DNA of 64,000 bases, taken from Pseudomonadota bacterium. Its GTDB lineage: Bacteria; Pseudomonadota; Alphaproteobacteria; Caulobacterales; Caulobacteraceae. How positions within the stretch are numbered: position 1 is the stretch's first letter; every line of letters starts with the position of its first letter. The stretch lies in assembly GCA_020161365.1 (NCBI GenBank), contig JAIUNU010000007.1, forward strand, positions 62,001 through 126,000, in the 5' to 3' direction. Below the pieces are notes generated by a model. The model did not search any database. It was not told the origin of the DNA and saw nothing but the letters and a program-made list of their open reading frames with translations. Below are positions 46,115 through 56,660 of this stretch, one piece after another. The translations under genes were made by a program, and so were the position numbers.

Positions 46115-46200
46115 CTGTCATCCCGGGCAAGCGCAGCGCGACCCGGGACCACGGCGAGCGCTGGTGTTTCCAGCGGTCCCGGCTTTCGCCGGGATGACAG
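46115..46200. repeat. REP/BIME-like element
   Basis: CTGTCATCCCGG (46115-46126) and CCGGGATGACAG (46189-46200) are perfect 12-bp arms enclosing further GC-rich dyads. The block separates dnaX and ybaB. The sequence type (TCATCCCGGG...) is a widespread bacterial intergenic repeat. Confidence 0.8.
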
Positions 46201-46221
46201 GAAAAGCAGGAGACCAAGACC

Positions 46222-46551
46222 ATGAAAGACCTCGGCGGCCTGATGAAGCAGGCCCAGGCCATGCAGCAGAAGCTCCAAGACGCCCAGGCGCGTCTGGCTG
46301 AGAGCACCGTCGAGGGGACCTCCGGCGGCGGCATGGTGACGGTGACGCTGAAGGGCACGGGCGAGTTGGCCAAGGTGGTGCTGGACGAAAGTCTGATCGA
46401 GCCCGGCGAGGGCGAGGTGATCGCCGATCTGATCGTCGCCGCCCACGCCGACGCCAAGAAGAAGCTCGACGCCAAGCAGGCCCAGATGATGCAGGACGCC
46501 GCCGGCCCCATGGCGGGCCTGATGGGCGGCCTGCCCGGGATGAAGTTCTAG
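46222..46551 (+). CDS. YbaB/EbfC nucleoid-associated protein
   Basis: The 109-residue protein has the YbaB layout: helix [20 protein letters not shown], then a beta part with [20 protein letters not shown] and a C-terminal Gly/Met tail. It forms tweezer-shaped dimers that bind DNA. Its place between dnaX and recR is conserved in many bacteria. Confidence 0.95.
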   Translation: MKDLGGLMKQAQAMQQKLQDAQARLAESTVEGTSGGGMVTVTLKGTGELAKVVLDESLIEPGEGEVIADLIVAAHADAKKKLDAKQAQMMQDAAGPMAGLMGGLPGMKF

Positions 46552-46553
46552 TC

Positions 46554-47156
46554 TTGGCCTCGTCCGCCGGACCCGAAATTGAGCGCCTGATCGCCCTGCT
46601 GTCCAAGCTGCCGGGCCTGGGTCCGCGCTCGGGCCGGCGGGCGGCCCTGGCTCTCCTGAAGAAGCGGGACACGCTGCTGGCGCCGCTGGCCCTGGCGATG
46701 GCCGAGGCGCAGGCCAAGGTCAGGACGTGCTCGGTCTGCGGGTCCCTGGACGTTTCGGATCCCTGCGCGATCTGCATCGACGCCACCCGCGACAACCGTC
46801 TGCTGTGCGTGGTGGAAGAGGTCGGTTCGGTCTGGGCGATGGAGCGTGGAGGCTCCTTCAAGGGGCGCTATCACGTGCTGGGCGGCTTGCTGTCCGCGCT
46901 CGACGGGGTTGGTCCCGACGCCTTGCGGATCGGCGAACTGGTCGCCCGGGTCGCGGGCGGCGAGGTGGCCGAGGTGATCCTGGCCTTGCCAGCCACAGTC
47001 GACGGCCAGACGACCGCCCACTACATCGCCGACCGACTGACCCAGACTAACGTGCCGGTGACCATGCTGGCGCGCGGCGTGCCGGTCGGCGGCGACCTCG
47101 ACTGGCTGGACGATGGCACCATCGCCCAGGCTTTGCGCGCGCGACGACCAGCCTAG
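46554..47156 (+). CDS. recR: Recombination protein RecR
   Basis: The 200-residue protein starts at a TTG (46554), two bases after the ybaB stop. It has a helix-hairpin-helix ([19 protein letters not shown]), a four-Cys zinc finger ([16 protein letters not shown]) and a Toprim domain ([16 protein letters not shown]). A Walker-B-like C-terminal part follows. RecR with RecF and RecO loads RecA at gaps. The start is inferred from homologues. Confidence 0.93.
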   Translation: MASSAGPEIERLIALLSKLPGLGPRSGRRAALALLKKRDTLLAPLALAMAEAQAKVRTCSVCGSLDVSDPCAICIDATRDNRLLCVVEEVGSVWAMERGGSFKGRYHVLGGLLSALDGVGPDALRIGELVARVAGGEVAEVILALPATVDGQTTAHYIADRLTQTNVPVTMLARGVPVGGDLDWLDDGTIAQALRARRPA

Positions 47157-47195
47157 ACCCTTCCGGGAACGATGGACTCCGGCTAAGAACGGAGC

Positions 47196-48485
47196 ATGAA
47201 CTTTTCCGATCCGTTCCTGATCCTTGCCCTGGTCTTCGCGCTGGCCGCCGTGGCCTTGGGCCTTTGGGCCGTGACCGCGCAACGCCGCGCCGCGAAGGCC
47301 GAGGCCCAGGCGTGGCTCTTGAATGAGCGTCTGACCCAGGCCGAAGAGCGCCATCGCCTTCTTGAGGACCAGAGCGCCACCCAGATCGAGCTCATCAAGG
47401 CCCAGGCGGCTCAGAGCGCCAACGCCATCGCCGAGCAGCTGATCAAGCGCGCCGACGAGAACGCCAAGAGCCGCGAGCGCCTCGCCGAGGCCCGGCTGGA
47501 GGCTCAACTCAAGCCGGTGGCCGAGACCCTCGCCAAGTTCGAAGCCCAGGTCACCGCCGTCGAGAAGGCGAGGGCCGAGGAGACTGGCGGCCTGAAAGCC
47601 CAGATCACCGCCCTGCTCGAGGCTTCGACCGCCACCCAGGCTGAGGCCCGCAAGCTGTCGGCCGCCCTGCGTCGCGGCGCCGGCGTCCAAGGGCGCTGGG
47701 GCGAGCAGACCCTGCGCAATGTGCTGGAAGCTGCGGGCCTCAACAGCCGCTTCGATTTCCAGGAGCAGTTCAGCGTCGACAGCGACGAGGGTCGTCGCCG
47801 GCCGGACGTGAAGGTCACCCTGCCGGGGGGCGGGGTGTTCGTGATCGACGCCAAGTGCTCGCTCAACGCCTTCCTCGAAGCGCAGGAGGCGACTGACGAG
47901 GTGCTGCGTGAGGCCGCCATGGCCCGCCACGCCCAGAGCGTCCGGAGCCACATGCAAGGCCTGTCGTCCAAGGCCTATTGGGACCAGTTCGCCGGAGAAG
48001 GCTCGCCGGACTTCGTGGCGATGTTCGTGCCCGGCGACGGCTTCCTGGCCGCCGCCCTTGATCGTCTGCCCGAGCTGATGGCCGAGGCGATGGACCGCCG
48101 CGTGGTCCTGGTCACGCCCACGACCCTGTTCGCGCTGTGCAAGGCCGTCGCCTACGGCTGGCGAGCCGAGGATCAGGCCAAGAACGCCGCCCGCATCGTC
48201 GAGGTCGGCCGCGAGCTCTACAAGCGCGTCTCGGTCATGGGCGCGCACGCGGGCGCCATGGGCAAGGCCCTGGAGAGCGCCGTGGGCAAGTACAACCAAT
48301 TTGTCGGCTCGCTGGAGAGCCAGGTCCTGACCCAGGCGCGCCGCTTCGAGGACCTGTCTGTCGACCACGAAGGCAAGGAGATCCCCGAGCCGCCCATGGT
48401 CGATCAGGCCGTGCGGCCTTTGACCAAGCTGAAGGCCGTGGGACAATCTCCCACCTTGACCCTCGGGAATGACACGCCTACCTGA
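47196..48485 (+). CDS. rmuC: DNA recombination protein RmuC
   Basis: The 429-residue protein has an N-terminal membrane helix ([17 protein letters not shown]) and a long coiled coil (residues about 30-150). The nuclease-like core has [30 protein letters not shown] and [14 protein letters not shown]. RmuC limits inversion events at short repeats. Gap of 39 bases after recR suggests the same operon. Confidence 0.93.
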   Translation: MNFSDPFLILALVFALAAVALGLWAVTAQRRAAKAEAQAWLLNERLTQAEERHRLLEDQSATQIELIKAQAAQSANAIAEQLIKRADENAKSRERLAEARLEAQLKPVAETLAKFEAQVTAVEKARAEETGGLKAQITALLEASTATQAEARKLSAALRRGAGVQGRWGEQTLRNVLEAAGLNSRFDFQEQFSVDSDEGRRRPDVKVTLPGGGVFVIDAKCSLNAFLEAQEATDEVLREAAMARHAQSVRSHMQGLSSKAYWDQFAGEGSPDFVAMFVPGDGFLAAALDRLPELMAEAMDRRVVLVTPTTLFALCKAVAYGWRAEDQAKNAARIVEVGRELYKRVSVMGAHAGAMGKALESAVGKYNQFVGSLESQVLTQARRFEDLSVDHEGKEIPEPPMVDQAVRPLTKLKAVGQSPTLTLGNDTPT

Positions 48486-48493
48486 CCAACATC

Positions 48494-49015
48494 ATGGCCA
48501 TCCGTCGCATCCTCACCGTCGATAACGCCGCCGATCTGGCGGTCCTGAAGAAGGTTTCCACCCCGGTGGAGGCCGTCACCGATGACCTGCGCGCCCTAAT
48601 GGATGACATGCTGGAGACCATGTACGACGCCCCCGGCATCGGCCTGGCCGCCGTGCAGATCGGCGAACCCGTCCGCGTGATCGTCATGGACCTGGCCCGC
48701 GAGGGCGAGGACAAGGCTCCGCGCTACTTCGTCAATCCCGAGATCCTGGCCTCGTCCGAGGACCTGCAGGGCTACGAGGAAGGCTGCCTGTCGGTGCCCG
48801 AGTACTATGACGAGGTCGAGCGCCCGGCCAAGGTCACCCTGCGCTACATGAACTACCAGGGCGAAACGGTCGTCGAGGAGGCCGAGGGCCTGTTCGCCGT
48901 CTGCATCCAGCACGAGATGGACCACCTGGAAGGCGTCCTCTTCATCGACCACCTCTCACGCCTGCGCCGCGACCGCGCCATGGCCAAGGTCAAGAAGGCT
49001 CGCCGCGCGGCTTAA
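48494..49015 (+). CDS. def: Peptide deformylase
   Basis: The 173-residue enzyme has all three motifs: [18 protein letters not shown] (metal Cys) and QHEMDHLEG (metal His residues). It removes the formyl group from new proteins. fmt, its usual operon partner, lies about 5 kb away on the opposite strand. Starts 8 bases after rmuC. Confidence 0.96.
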   Translation: MAIRRILTVDNAADLAVLKKVSTPVEAVTDDLRALMDDMLETMYDAPGIGLAAVQIGEPVRVIVMDLAREGEDKAPRYFVNPEILASSEDLQGYEEGCLSVPEYYDEVERPAKVTLRYMNYQGETVVEEAEGLFAVCIQHEMDHLEGVLFIDHLSRLRRDRAMAKVKKARRAA

Positions 49016-49076
49016 GACTGTCGGCGTTCTCGTCGTCTGACCGTCCTTGGGCTACCAAGGACTTGGAGACGCGCCG

Positions 49077-49727
49077 ATGATCCCGACCCTGACCGCCTTC
49101 AAGAGCTCGCCCGATCGCGGACGCGGGCTCGCGCGAGACATGCCCGTGCGCTGGGCGTTGGAGGAGGTGGGCCAACCCTATGAAGTCAGGCTCGTGACCT
49201 TCGCCGAGATGAAGGCGCCAGAGCACAAGGCTCTGCAGCCGTTCGGCCAGATCCCGACCTACGAGGCGGGCGGGCTTGTCCTGTTCGAGTCCGGGGCGAT
49301 CGTTCTGAACATCGCCGAGACCTATCCGGGCCTGCTGCCGTCCGAGCCCGAGGCCCGGGCCCGCGCGATCTCATGGATGTTCGCCGCTGTCAGCACCGTG
49401 CAGCCGCCGATCGTAGAGCGGGAACGCTCAAGCCTGCTGGAGCGCGGCGAGCCTTGGTTCGCGGCCCGGCAGCCAGCCTTGGAGCACGAGGTTCGCCTGC
49501 GGCTGGCGGACCTGTCCCACCGGCTTGGCGACGCCGATTGGCTGGACGGCCCGTTCAGCGTCGGCGACCTGATGATGGTCACGGTGCTGCGCCGTCCAGC
49601 GGGGGCGAACCTGCTAGGGGACTACCCAAACTTGACGGCCTATGTCGCACGGGCCGAGGCCAGGCCTGCGTTCCAGCGCGCGTTCGCCGCCCAATTGGCG
49701 GTGTTCGAAGCCGCGTCCAAGAGCTAG
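49077..49727 (+). CDS. Glutathione S-transferase family protein
   Basis: The 216-residue protein has a thioredoxin-like N-terminal domain with PVRWALEEVGQPYEVRLV, FGQIPTYEAGGLVLFESGAI (cis-Pro and ES glutathione site) and a helical C-terminal domain with DWLDGPFSVGDLMMVTVLRR. Substrate unknown. Start 49077 was chosen as the first residue of the fold; an upstream in-frame start adds ten residues. It ends 4 bases into the convergent cupin gene. Confidence 0.87.
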   Translation: MIPTLTAFKSSPDRGRGLARDMPVRWALEEVGQPYEVRLVTFAEMKAPEHKALQPFGQIPTYEAGGLVLFESGAIVLNIAETYPGLLPSEPEARARAISWMFAAVSTVQPPIVERERSSLLERGEPWFAARQPALEHEVRLRLADLSHRLGDADWLDGPFSVGDLMMVTVLRRPAGANLLGDYPNLTAYVARAEARPAFQRAFAAQLAVFEAASKS

Positions 49728-50203
49728 CGCTGGCGGCCGTGCTCGGTGTGGTAGGGCGTTCCGTCCCGGTGACGGTACACACTCTCCCCTTCCCGCAGCA
49801 CCAGGTCGATATCTGGATAGTCGCAGCCGTCCTCCTCCGGCCGTCGGGACCCAACTTCCAGCAGCACCGCGTCCCGATCCGAGCGGTTCTGGAAGCAGTG
49901 GCCGTTGGCGACACCGGCCTTGAAGCCCGCGCAGTCGCCGGCGCGCATCACCGTCTCGCCGTCATCCTCCACCAGCACCACCTCACCGTCGACGACCCAG
50001 GTGAACTCGTCTTCGGCCGTGTGCCAGTGGCGCTGGCTGGACCAGGCCCCGGGCGGCAGGCGCAGCAGGTTGACGCCGAACTGATCGAGCCCGGCCGCGT
50101 CGCCCAGCTTGGTGCGGTGGCGCTGAAGGCAGGGCTGATTGAACGGCGCAGGGTAGGCCGTGCCGATGCGCGTGGGGGCGGTGGCGAGATCGATCTTGGG
50201 CAT
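49724..50203 (-). CDS. Cupin-domain protein
   Basis: The 159-residue protein has a single cupin barrel with metal motif [16 protein letters not shown] and second motif [16 protein letters not shown]. Metal and substrate are unknown; the HWH-x4-E form is common in sugar- or aldehyde-related cupins. A C-terminal [15 protein letters not shown] strand is also typical. It is divergent from dapE. Confidence 0.85.
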   Translation of the reverse strand: MPKIDLATAPTRIGTAYPAPFNQPCLQRHRTKLGDAAGLDQFGVNLLRLPPGAWSSQRHWHTAEDEFTWVVDGEVVLVEDDGETVMRAGDCAGFKAGVANGHCFQNRSDRDAVLLEVGSRRPEEDGCDYPDIDLVLREGESVYRHRDGTPYHTEHGRQR

Positions 50204-50267
50204 GACCTACCTTGGAACAAGCGTGCCGAATTTGCGTCGGCCCGGAGGGAAGCCTAAAGCCTGCATC

Positions 50268-51428
50268 ATGACCAGTCCCGCGCCCGTTTCCGTCAGCATC
50301 GACGCCGTCGAACTCGCCCAAGCCCTGATCCGCCGGCCGTCCGTGACGCCGGCCGACGCCGGCGCGATGGACACGCTTCAGCGTCAGTTGGAGGGGCTCG
50401 GGTTCACGTGCCGCCGGATGAAGTTCGGCGAGATCGAAAACCTCTACGCCCGGCGCGGAACGTCGCGGCCAAACCTCTGCTTCGCCGGCCATACCGACGT
50501 GGTGCCGGTGGGCGATGACGCCGCCTGGACCTCTGATCCGTTCGAGGCGCGGATCAAGGATGGCGTGCTGTTCGGGCGCGGCGCGGTCGATATGAAGAGC
50601 GCGATCGCAGCCTTCGTCGCCGCCGTCGCCAAGATCCCCGAGCATCCCGGTTCGATCAGCTTCCTGATCACCGGCGACGAGGAGGGCGTGGCCGAGGACG
50701 GAACGGTCAAGGTCGTCGAGGCCTTGGCCGCCGAGGGCGAGATCATCGACCACTGCATCGTCGGCGAGCCGACCTCGGCCAACCTGCTGGGCGACATGGT
50801 CAAGATCGGTCGGCGCGGCAGCATCAACGCCTGGATCACGGTCGAGGGCCGCCAGGGCCACGTGGCCTATCCGCATCGGGCGGCGAACCCGGTTCCGGTG
50901 CTGGTCGACATCCTTTCGGCCCTGAAGGCGCGGGTGCTGGACGAGGGCTATACTGGCTTCCAGCCGTCGAACCTGGAGATCACCACGATCGACGTGGGCA
51001 ACACCGCCACCAACGTCATCCCGGCCTCGGCCAAGGCTCGCGTGAACATCCGCTTTAATCCGGCCCACAAGGGCAAGGACCTGGCCGACTGGATCGAGGC
51101 CGAATGCGCCAAGGCGGCGGAAGGTTTCGACGGAACCGCCAGCGCGCTGTGCAAGATCAGCGGCGAGGCCTTCCTGACCGAGCCGGGCGATTTCACCGAC
51201 GTCATCGTCGCCGCCGTCACCGACGCCACCGGTCGCGCGCCGGAGCTGTCGACCACCGGCGGCACCAGCGACGCCCGCTTCATCCGCGCCCTGTGCCCCG
51301 TCGTCGAGTTCGGCCTGGTCGGCTCGACCATGCACCAGGTCGACGAGCGCGTTCCGGTGGAGGAAGTCCGCCAGCTGGCCGACGCCTATGAGGCGCTGAT
51401 CAACCGCTACTTCGCGGCGTTCGCCTGA
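50268..51428 (+). CDS. dapE: Succinyl-diaminopimelate desuccinylase
   Basis: The 386-residue M20 peptidase-fold enzyme has metal residues in [12 protein letters not shown] (H75, D77), [15 protein letters not shown] and [12 protein letters not shown]. The dimerisation motif is [16 protein letters not shown], and the end is [12 protein letters not shown]. It releases LL-diaminopimelate, one of the last steps of lysine and peptidoglycan precursor synthesis. Start 50268 is the first ATG of the family; upstream frame is unrelated. Confidence 0.95.
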   Translation: MTSPAPVSVSIDAVELAQALIRRPSVTPADAGAMDTLQRQLEGLGFTCRRMKFGEIENLYARRGTSRPNLCFAGHTDVVPVGDDAAWTSDPFEARIKDGVLFGRGAVDMKSAIAAFVAAVAKIPEHPGSISFLITGDEEGVAEDGTVKVVEALAAEGEIIDHCIVGEPTSANLLGDMVKIGRRGSINAWITVEGRQGHVAYPHRAANPVPVLVDILSALKARVLDEGYTGFQPSNLEITTIDVGNTATNVIPASAKARVNIRFNPAHKGKDLADWIEAECAKAAEGFDGTASALCKISGEAFLTEPGDFTDVIVAAVTDATGRAPELSTTGGTSDARFIRALCPVVEFGLVGSTMHQVDERVPVEEVRQLADAYEALINRYFAAFA

Positions 51429-51445
51429 GCGGAACGGGGACGAGG

Positions 51446-52366
51446 ATGAAGGCGCTCTCGATCCCCGACGTGCTAGCCGAGGTGGCGGTGCTGGTGAAGC
51501 CGCATTTTGGCAAGGGCCGACCAGCCGACTACATCCCGCAACTCGCGACCGTGCCGGGAACGAAGTTCGGCATGGCCGTCCGCACGGTCGATGGCGGCGA
51601 GCACGTCATCGGCGACGCGGACGAGGGGTTTTCGGTCCAGAGCATCACCAAGGTCTTCGCCCTCGGCCTGGCCCTGAATCGCCTGGGCGACGAGACCTGG
51701 ACGCGGGTGGGCAAGGAGCCGTCCGGCACGCCGTTCAACCACCTGTCCCTGCTGGAAGCCGAGCAGGGCGTGCCGCGCAATCCATTCATCAACGCCGGGG
51801 CCCTGGCGGTCACCGACGTGCTGATGGACGTCACCCGCGATCCGGCGGCGCTGGTCCGCGACTTCGCAGGTTTCCTCTGCGATGAGCGGCTGGAGATCGA
51901 CGCTGCGGTCGCCAGATCGGAACTGGCCCATGCCTGGCAGAACCGCGCCATCGCCAGCCTGATGCGCGGCAAGGGCACCATCACCCATGACCCGGAGGCG
52001 GTGGTCGCCGCCTATTGCCGCCAGTGCGCGCTGACCATGAGCTGTCGCCAACTGGCCCGCGCCTTCCTGCCGCTGGCCGCCGGCGGCTTCTCGCCGATCG
52101 CCCAGGAGACGGTGTTCCCCGAGCGCCTGACCCGCCGCCTGAACGCCTTGCTGCTGACCTGCGGCATCTATGACAGCGTCGGCAGCTTCGCCTATCGCGT
52201 CGGTCTGCCCGCCAAGAGCGGCGTGGGCGGCGGCATTGTCGCGGTCATTCCAGGCAAGGCGACGGTCGCGGTCTGGTCGCCTGAGCTGGATCGGTTCGGC
52301 ACGAGCGTCGTCGGAACGGCGGCGCTGGAGGCGTTCAGCCAGATCACTAACTGCTCGGTTCTGTAG
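51446..52366 (+). CDS. glsA: Glutaminase
   Basis: The 306-residue serine-dependent glutaminase has the catalytic S66-x2-K69 in FSVQSITKVFAL, plus the motifs NPFINAGALAVTD and SGVGGGIVAVIPG. It hydrolyses glutamine to glutamate and ammonia. It begins 17 bases after dapE and may be co-transcribed. Confidence 0.94.
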   Translation: MKALSIPDVLAEVAVLVKPHFGKGRPADYIPQLATVPGTKFGMAVRTVDGGEHVIGDADEGFSVQSITKVFALGLALNRLGDETWTRVGKEPSGTPFNHLSLLEAEQGVPRNPFINAGALAVTDVLMDVTRDPAALVRDFAGFLCDERLEIDAAVARSELAHAWQNRAIASLMRGKGTITHDPEAVVAAYCRQCALTMSCRQLARAFLPLAAGGFSPIAQETVFPERLTRRLNALLLTCGIYDSVGSFAYRVGLPAKSGVGGGIVAVIPGKATVAVWSPELDRFGTSVVGTAALEAFSQITNCSVL

Positions 52367-52418
52367 GGCTTGATCAGGGTCAAGGTGCGGGCGGTGGGCC
52401 CAGGCCAAGCTGTGGCCC

Positions 52419-53009
52419 ATGACCATGACCCGCCATCGGATTTTGATCCTGGTCGGCCACCCCGACCCCGCCCCCGAGCGTTTTTGCCGGGCGCTCGCCG
52501 AGGCCTATGCAAAAGGGGCGGCGGAGGCGGGGCATGAGGTGCGTAGCGCCGACATCGGCCCGATGGACGTACCCTTGCTGGAAAGCCAGGCGGCTTTCCA
52601 AGCGGACGACATTCCCCGCCTGATCCGGGATCTTCGCGCGGACATCCTTTGGGCCGACCATCTGGTGCTGGTCTTCCCCCTCTGGCTGGGCGGGGTGCCG
52701 GCCAAGCTCAAGGCCGCGCTGGAGCAGGTGTTTCGGGGCGGGTTCGGATTCGAGGTCGGTCCCCGGGGCTGGAACTCGAAGCTCTCGGGCCGCACGGCGC
52801 GTATGGTGCTGACTATGGGCATGCCCGGGGCGATCTTCCGGATCGTCTTCGGGTCGCACGGCCTCAAGGCGGTGACGCAGGGCGTATTCATGCTGGCGGG
52901 CGTCAAGCCGGCCCGCGCGTCGATCGTCGGCGGCGTCGAGGCCATCGGCGCCGGCGGCCGGACCCGGTGGTTGGAGCGGATGAGGAAGCTAGGCGCCGCC
53001 GCGAGTTAG
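52419..53009 (+). CDS. NAD(P)H oxidoreductase, flavodoxin-fold (NQO family)
   Basis: The 196-residue protein has the flavodoxin-like [15 protein letters not shown] and [20 protein letters not shown] motifs of the NQO1/MdaB-type quinone reductase family, which bind FMN or FAD. It likely reduces quinones or nitro compounds. It overlaps the truA stop by four bases. Confidence 0.85.
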   Translation: MTMTRHRILILVGHPDPAPERFCRALAEAYAKGAAEAGHEVRSADIGPMDVPLLESQAAFQADDIPRLIRDLRADILWADHLVLVFPLWLGGVPAKLKAALEQVFRGGFGFEVGPRGWNSKLSGRTARMVLTMGMPGAIFRIVFGSHGLKAVTQGVFMLAGVKPARASIVGGVEAIGAGGRTRWLERMRKLGAAAS

Positions 53010-53749
53010 TCGCCGTACCCGACGCCGACCAGATAAAGCCCATCGGCTGGCGCGACAGGTCCACATTCCCGGCGGTCCTTGGCTTCCAGCGCCGCCTTCA
53101 CATCGTCCACCGTCCAACGCCCCGCGCCAACCTCGACCAGTGTGCCCGTCATTGAACGGACCTGGCGGTGGAGGAAGGACCGCGCCTCGAAGTCGAGGTG
53201 AATCTCTTCGCCGACCCGGCGCACGCGGGCGACGTCCAGGGTCTTCACCGGGCTCTTGGACTGGCAATGCATGTCACGGAAGGTCGTGAAGTCGTGCAGG
53301 CCGATGAGATGCTGGGCGGCGGCGTGCATGGCCTCGTGGTCGAGCTCCTTCTTCATGTGCCAGACCCGGCCCTTGTCCAGGGCCGGCGGGGCGCGACGGT
53401 TGAGGATTCGATAGAGGTAGCGCCGCTCATTGGCCGAGAAGCGGGCGTGCCAGTCCCCCTCCGCCACCTCGGCCGAGAGGATCGAGACCGCCTCGCGGGT
53501 CAGGTGGGCGTTGAGGGCGTTGAACACCGTCTGGGCCGGCCAGTCCTTCTCAAGATCGACATGGACCACTTGGCCGGTGGCGTGGACGCCGGTGTCGGTG
53601 CGGCCGGCGGCGGCGATGCGCACCTCCTGCCCGCAGAAGGCCTTCACCGCCGCCTCGATCGCGCCTTGCACACTGGGCAGGGTCGCCTGGGCCTGGAACC
53701 CGGCATAGGGGCGGCCGTCATACTCGACGAGGAGGCGGTAGCGGGGCAT
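53006..53749 (-). CDS. truA: tRNA pseudouridine(38-40) synthase
   Basis: The 247-residue protein has [12 protein letters not shown] at the start, catalytic D52 in [15 protein letters not shown] and [17 protein letters not shown]. It makes pseudouridine at positions 38-40 of tRNAs. Its start overlaps the fmt stop by a base, so it belongs to the same operon. Confidence 0.96.
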   Translation of the reverse strand: MPRYRLLVEYDGRPYAGFQAQATLPSVQGAIEAAVKAFCGQEVRIAAAGRTDTGVHATGQVVHVDLEKDWPAQTVFNALNAHLTREAVSILSAEVAEGDWHARFSANERRYLYRILNRRAPPALDKGRVWHMKKELDHEAMHAAAQHLIGLHDFTTFRDMHCQSKSPVKTLDVARVRRVGEEIHLDFEARSFLHRQVRSMTGTLVEVGAGRWTVDDVKAALEAKDRRECGPVAPADGLYLVGVGYGD

Positions 53750-54675
53750 CAGGCCAGGACCGTTCCCGTGGGGATCGGGAAGCCACGCGTGAAGGTCTGC
53801 GTGTCCTGCGCGCCCTTGCCCTCGCGCTGGGCCTTCAGCAGGCGGATGGAGCCGTCTCCGCAGGCGATCAACAGGGCGTCGTCCTGCGCCGTTCCCGGCG
53901 CGCCAGAGGCCGTCTCGACGCGCGACAGAAGGGCCTTCACGCGGACGGGACCTTTCTCCGACGGCGCCTCGAACCAGGCGCCGGGGAAGGGGGAGAGACC
54001 GCGGATGTGGCGATCGACCTCGACGGCTGGGCGGGTCCAGTCGATGCGGGCTTCGACCGACTTGATCTTCTTGGCGTAGGTGACGCCGTCCTCCGCCTGC
54101 GGAGTTTCGTGCACGACCTCGCGCTCGATCGCTGCGAGGGCGACCGGCAGCAGGCGGGCGCCAACGGCGGCCAACTTGTCGTGCAGGCTGGCGGCCGTGT
54201 CATCGTCCGCGATGGCCACCTGCTCGGACATCAGGATCGGGCCCTCGTCGAGGCCCTCGCTCATCCGCATGACCTGAACGCCGGTCACCGCATCGCCGGC
54301 CATGATCGCCCTCTGGATCGGCGCGGCGCCCCGCCAACGCGGCAGCAGGCTGGCGTGCAGGTTGAAGCAGCCGTGGCGCGGCGCCTCCAGGACGTCCTTC
54401 ACCAGGATTTGGCCGAAGGCGACCACGACTGCGGCGTCGAGATCCAGCGCCGTGAAGGCTTCGATCTCCTCGGGGGTCTTCATCGAGAACGGCGTGCGGA
54501 CCGGCAGGCCCAGACCCTCCGCGAACGCGTGGACAGGCGAGGGCTTCAATTCCTGCCCGCGTCCGCGCGGCGCGGGGGGCTGGGAATAGACGCAGACGAT
54601 CTCGTGCCCCGAGGCGACGAGTTCGGCGAGGCAGGTGACGGCGAAATCGGGAGTGCCGAGGAAGGCGATGCGCAT
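53749..54675 (-). CDS. fmt: Methionyl-tRNA formyltransferase
   Basis: The 308-residue protein begins [16 protein letters not shown] and contains [21 protein letters not shown] and [17 protein letters not shown]. It formylates Met-tRNAi with 10-formyl-THF for translation initiation. The C-terminal domain contains the ARIDWTR and [15 protein letters not shown] segments. It forms an operon with truA. Confidence 0.96.
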   Translation of the reverse strand: MRIAFLGTPDFAVTCLAELVASGHEIVCVYSQPPAPRGRGQELKPSPVHAFAEGLGLPVRTPFSMKTPEEIEAFTALDLDAAVVVAFGQILVKDVLEAPRHGCFNLHASLLPRWRGAAPIQRAIMAGDAVTGVQVMRMSEGLDEGPILMSEQVAIADDDTAASLHDKLAAVGARLLPVALAAIEREVVHETPQAEDGVTYAKKIKSVEARIDWTRPAVEVDRHIRGLSPFPGAWFEAPSEKGPVRVKALLSRVETASGAPGTAQDDALLIACGDGSIRLLKAQREGKGAQDTQTFTRGFPIPTGTVLA

Positions 54676-54781
54676 GGCGGGGGTTTAGCGGTCCCGGCGC
54701 CGGGACGCAAAGCCTGGCCGGAACCTGCGCCGTGGCCTTTCGTTATCCAACTGACCCATGAACCTAGCCGGGAGCCTGACC

Positions 54782-55108
54782 ATGCGCTCGAAACTGCTTC
54801 TGATCGCCGCCGCCGGCGCCGCCCTTTCCTTGGCGGCCTGCTCGGATCAGCACGCCCAGGAGGTCAAGGAGGGCGCCAAGGCCGCCGCCGCCGACATCAA
54901 GGACGCCGCTCACGAGATCGCCAACGATCCGGACGTCAAGGAGGCCGGTACGGCGATCAAGGAAAGCGCCAAGGAAACCGGCGCGGAGCTGAAGGAGGCC
55001 GCCGGCGAGGCGGGGCAGGAGCTCAAGGAGGCCGGCCGGGACCTGAAGCAGGACGCCAAGGAAGGCGCGGCCGAAAGCAAGAAGCAGTTGAACGAGGCGA
55101 CCCGGTAG
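54782..55108 (+). CDS. Small Lys/Ala/Glu-rich lipoprotein
   Basis: The 108-residue protein has the lipobox LSLAACS with Cys as first residue of the mature form. The rest is repeats of about 11 residues (such as IKESAKETGAELKEAAGEAG) rich in Ala, Lys, Glu and Gly. This is a LEA-like helical pattern, expected to form a long helix on the outer surface or in the periplasm. Such proteins often act in envelope stress. Start 54782 gives the signal peptide directly. Followed by a strong terminator. Confidence 0.8.
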   Translation: MRSKLLLIAAAGAALSLAACSDQHAQEVKEGAKAAAADIKDAAHEIANDPDVKEAGTAIKESAKETGAELKEAAGEAGQELKEAGRDLKQDAKEGAAESKKQLNEATR

Positions 55109-55117
55109 GTCGTTACT

Positions 55118-55147
55118 AAACCCTCCCCCACCGGGGGGAGGGTTTTT
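55118..55147. terminator. Bidirectional intrinsic terminator
   Basis: AAACCCTCCCCC (55118-55129) pairs with GGGGGAGGGTTTTT (55134-55147). It has T-runs usable from both strands and lies between the convergent lipoprotein and dapD genes. Confidence 0.85.
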
Positions 55148-55152
55148 GGGTG

Positions 55153-55998
55153 TCAGTCCCGCAGCAGGTCGTTGATCGACGTCTTGGACCGCGTTTGCGC
55201 GTCCACCGTCTTCACGATCACCGCGCAGTAGAGGCCTGGGCCGCCGTTCGGGTCGGGCAGGTTGCCCGGCACGACCACGCTGTAGGGCGGCACCCTGCCG
55301 ATGTGGACGGCGCCGGTCTTGCGATCGACGATCTTGGTCGAGGCGCTGATGAACACGCCCATCGAGAGCACCGAGCCTTCGCCCACCACGACACCCTCGA
55401 CCACTTCTGAACGTGCGCCGATGAAGCAGTTGTCCTCGATGATGGTCGGGTTGGCCTGCAGGGGCTCCAGCACGCCGCCGATGCCGACGCCGCCGGACAG
55501 GTGAACGTTCTTGCCGATCTGGGCGCACGAGCCGACCGTCACCCAGGTGTCGACCATCGTGCCCTCGTCGACATAGCCGCCGATGTTCACGAACGACGGC
55601 ATCAGGATGACGTTCTTGCCGATGTGGGCGCCGCGACGGACGATCGCGCCCGGCACAGCGCGGAAGCCGCCGGCCTCGAACTGCGGGGCGTCCCAGCCGT
55701 CGAACTTGTTCGCCACCTTGTCCCACCACGGACCCACGCCGCCGCCCAGGGCGCCCGAGCGCATGACTATATTCGGGTTCAGTCGGAACGACAGCAGCAC
55801 GGCCTTTTTCAGCCACTGGTGGGTGAACCACTCGCCGTCGATCTTCTCGGCGACGCGGGCCTCGCCGCTGTCAAGCAGGCGCAGGGCTTCGTCGACGGCG
55901 GTGCGGACCGGACCGGTGGTCGCGGCCGAGACGTCGGCGCGGGCCTCCCAGGCGGCTTCGATCTCGGTTTGCAGATCAGACAGGCTCACGGCGGTCAT
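55153..55998 (-). CDS. dapD: Tetrahydrodipicolinate N-succinyltransferase
   Basis: The 281-residue hexapeptide-repeat protein has [20 protein letters not shown] and the motif [20 protein letters not shown]. The CoA-binding coil has [16 protein letters not shown]. It succinylates tetrahydrodipicolinate in diaminopimelate synthesis, two steps before DapE acts. Its ATG overlaps the stop of the upstream HAD gene by four bases. Confidence 0.96.
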   Translation of the reverse strand: MTAVSLSDLQTEIEAAWEARADVSAATTGPVRTAVDEALRLLDSGEARVAEKIDGEWFTHQWLKKAVLLSFRLNPNIVMRSGALGGGVGPWWDKVANKFDGWDAPQFEAGGFRAVPGAIVRRGAHIGKNVILMPSFVNIGGYVDEGTMVDTWVTVGSCAQIGKNVHLSGGVGIGGVLEPLQANPTIIEDNCFIGARSEVVEGVVVGEGSVLSMGVFISASTKIVDRKTGAVHIGRVPPYSVVVPGNLPDPNGGPGLYCAVIVKTVDAQTRSKTSINDLLRD

Positions 55999-56660
55999 GC
56001 GGGGCTTCCTTGCAGGCGCGCCGAGCTGAGGAACCCGGCGAGATCATTGGTGCGAAAATGGACGTGTTCGGAAGTCGACGCCGCCGCATGCGGGCCGACC
56101 AACACGGTGGTCATGCCCATGCGCGCGGCCGGAACGAGGTTTTTCTCGCTGTCTTCGAAGAAGGCCGTCATCGGTGGGTCGATGTCGTGCAGCTTGCAGA
56201 TCCGATCGAACGTCGCGAGGGCCGGCTTGGGCACATAGTCCGCCGTTTCGATGGCGAAGACTTCCGAGAAGAGGTCGCGCAGGTTCAGGTGCGCGAGGAC
56301 GCGCTCGGCGTGGCCGACCGATCCGTTGGTAAAGATCAGACGCCGGCCCGACAAGGCGGCGATCGCGGCGCGCAGGGCGGGGTCGGGCGCCAGGCAGTCC
56401 AGGGAAACGTCGTGAACCTCGTCGAGGAATCGTTGAGGTTCGATTCCGTGGTTGGCCATGAGGCCCGCCAGGGTCGTGCCGTGCTCCTTGAAATAGCCGT
56501 GCTGCAGCGCGCGCGCCTCGTCACGCGGAAGACCGGTCTCCCGCGCCACGAAATCCGTCATCTTGGCCTCGATGAGGGCCATGAACTGGGTCTCGATCGG
56601 GTAGAGCGTATTGTCGAGGTCGAACAGCCAGGTGTCGACGTGGGTGAGATCGGCGCTCAT
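55995..56660 (-). CDS. Pyrimidine 5'-nucleotidase-type HAD hydrolase
   Basis: The 221-residue protein has [13 protein letters not shown] (D14 and D16), [16 protein letters not shown] and [10 protein letters not shown], then [17 protein letters not shown]. The DLDNTLYP motif is that of the SDT1/YjjG-like pyrimidine 5'-nucleotidase group. It probably dephosphorylates nucleotide monophosphates. It overlaps both dapD and argB by four bases, so argB, this gene and dapD form an operon. Confidence 0.88.
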   Translation of the reverse strand: MSADLTHVDTWLFDLDNTLYPIETQFMALIEAKMTDFVARETGLPRDEARALQHGYFKEHGTTLAGLMANHGIEPQRFLDEVHDVSLDCLAPDPALRAAIAALSGRRLIFTNGSVGHAERVLAHLNLRDLFSEVFAIETADYVPKPALATFDRICKLHDIDPPMTAFFEDSEKNLVPAARMGMTTVLVGPHAAASTSEHVHFRTNDLAGFLSSARLQGSPA

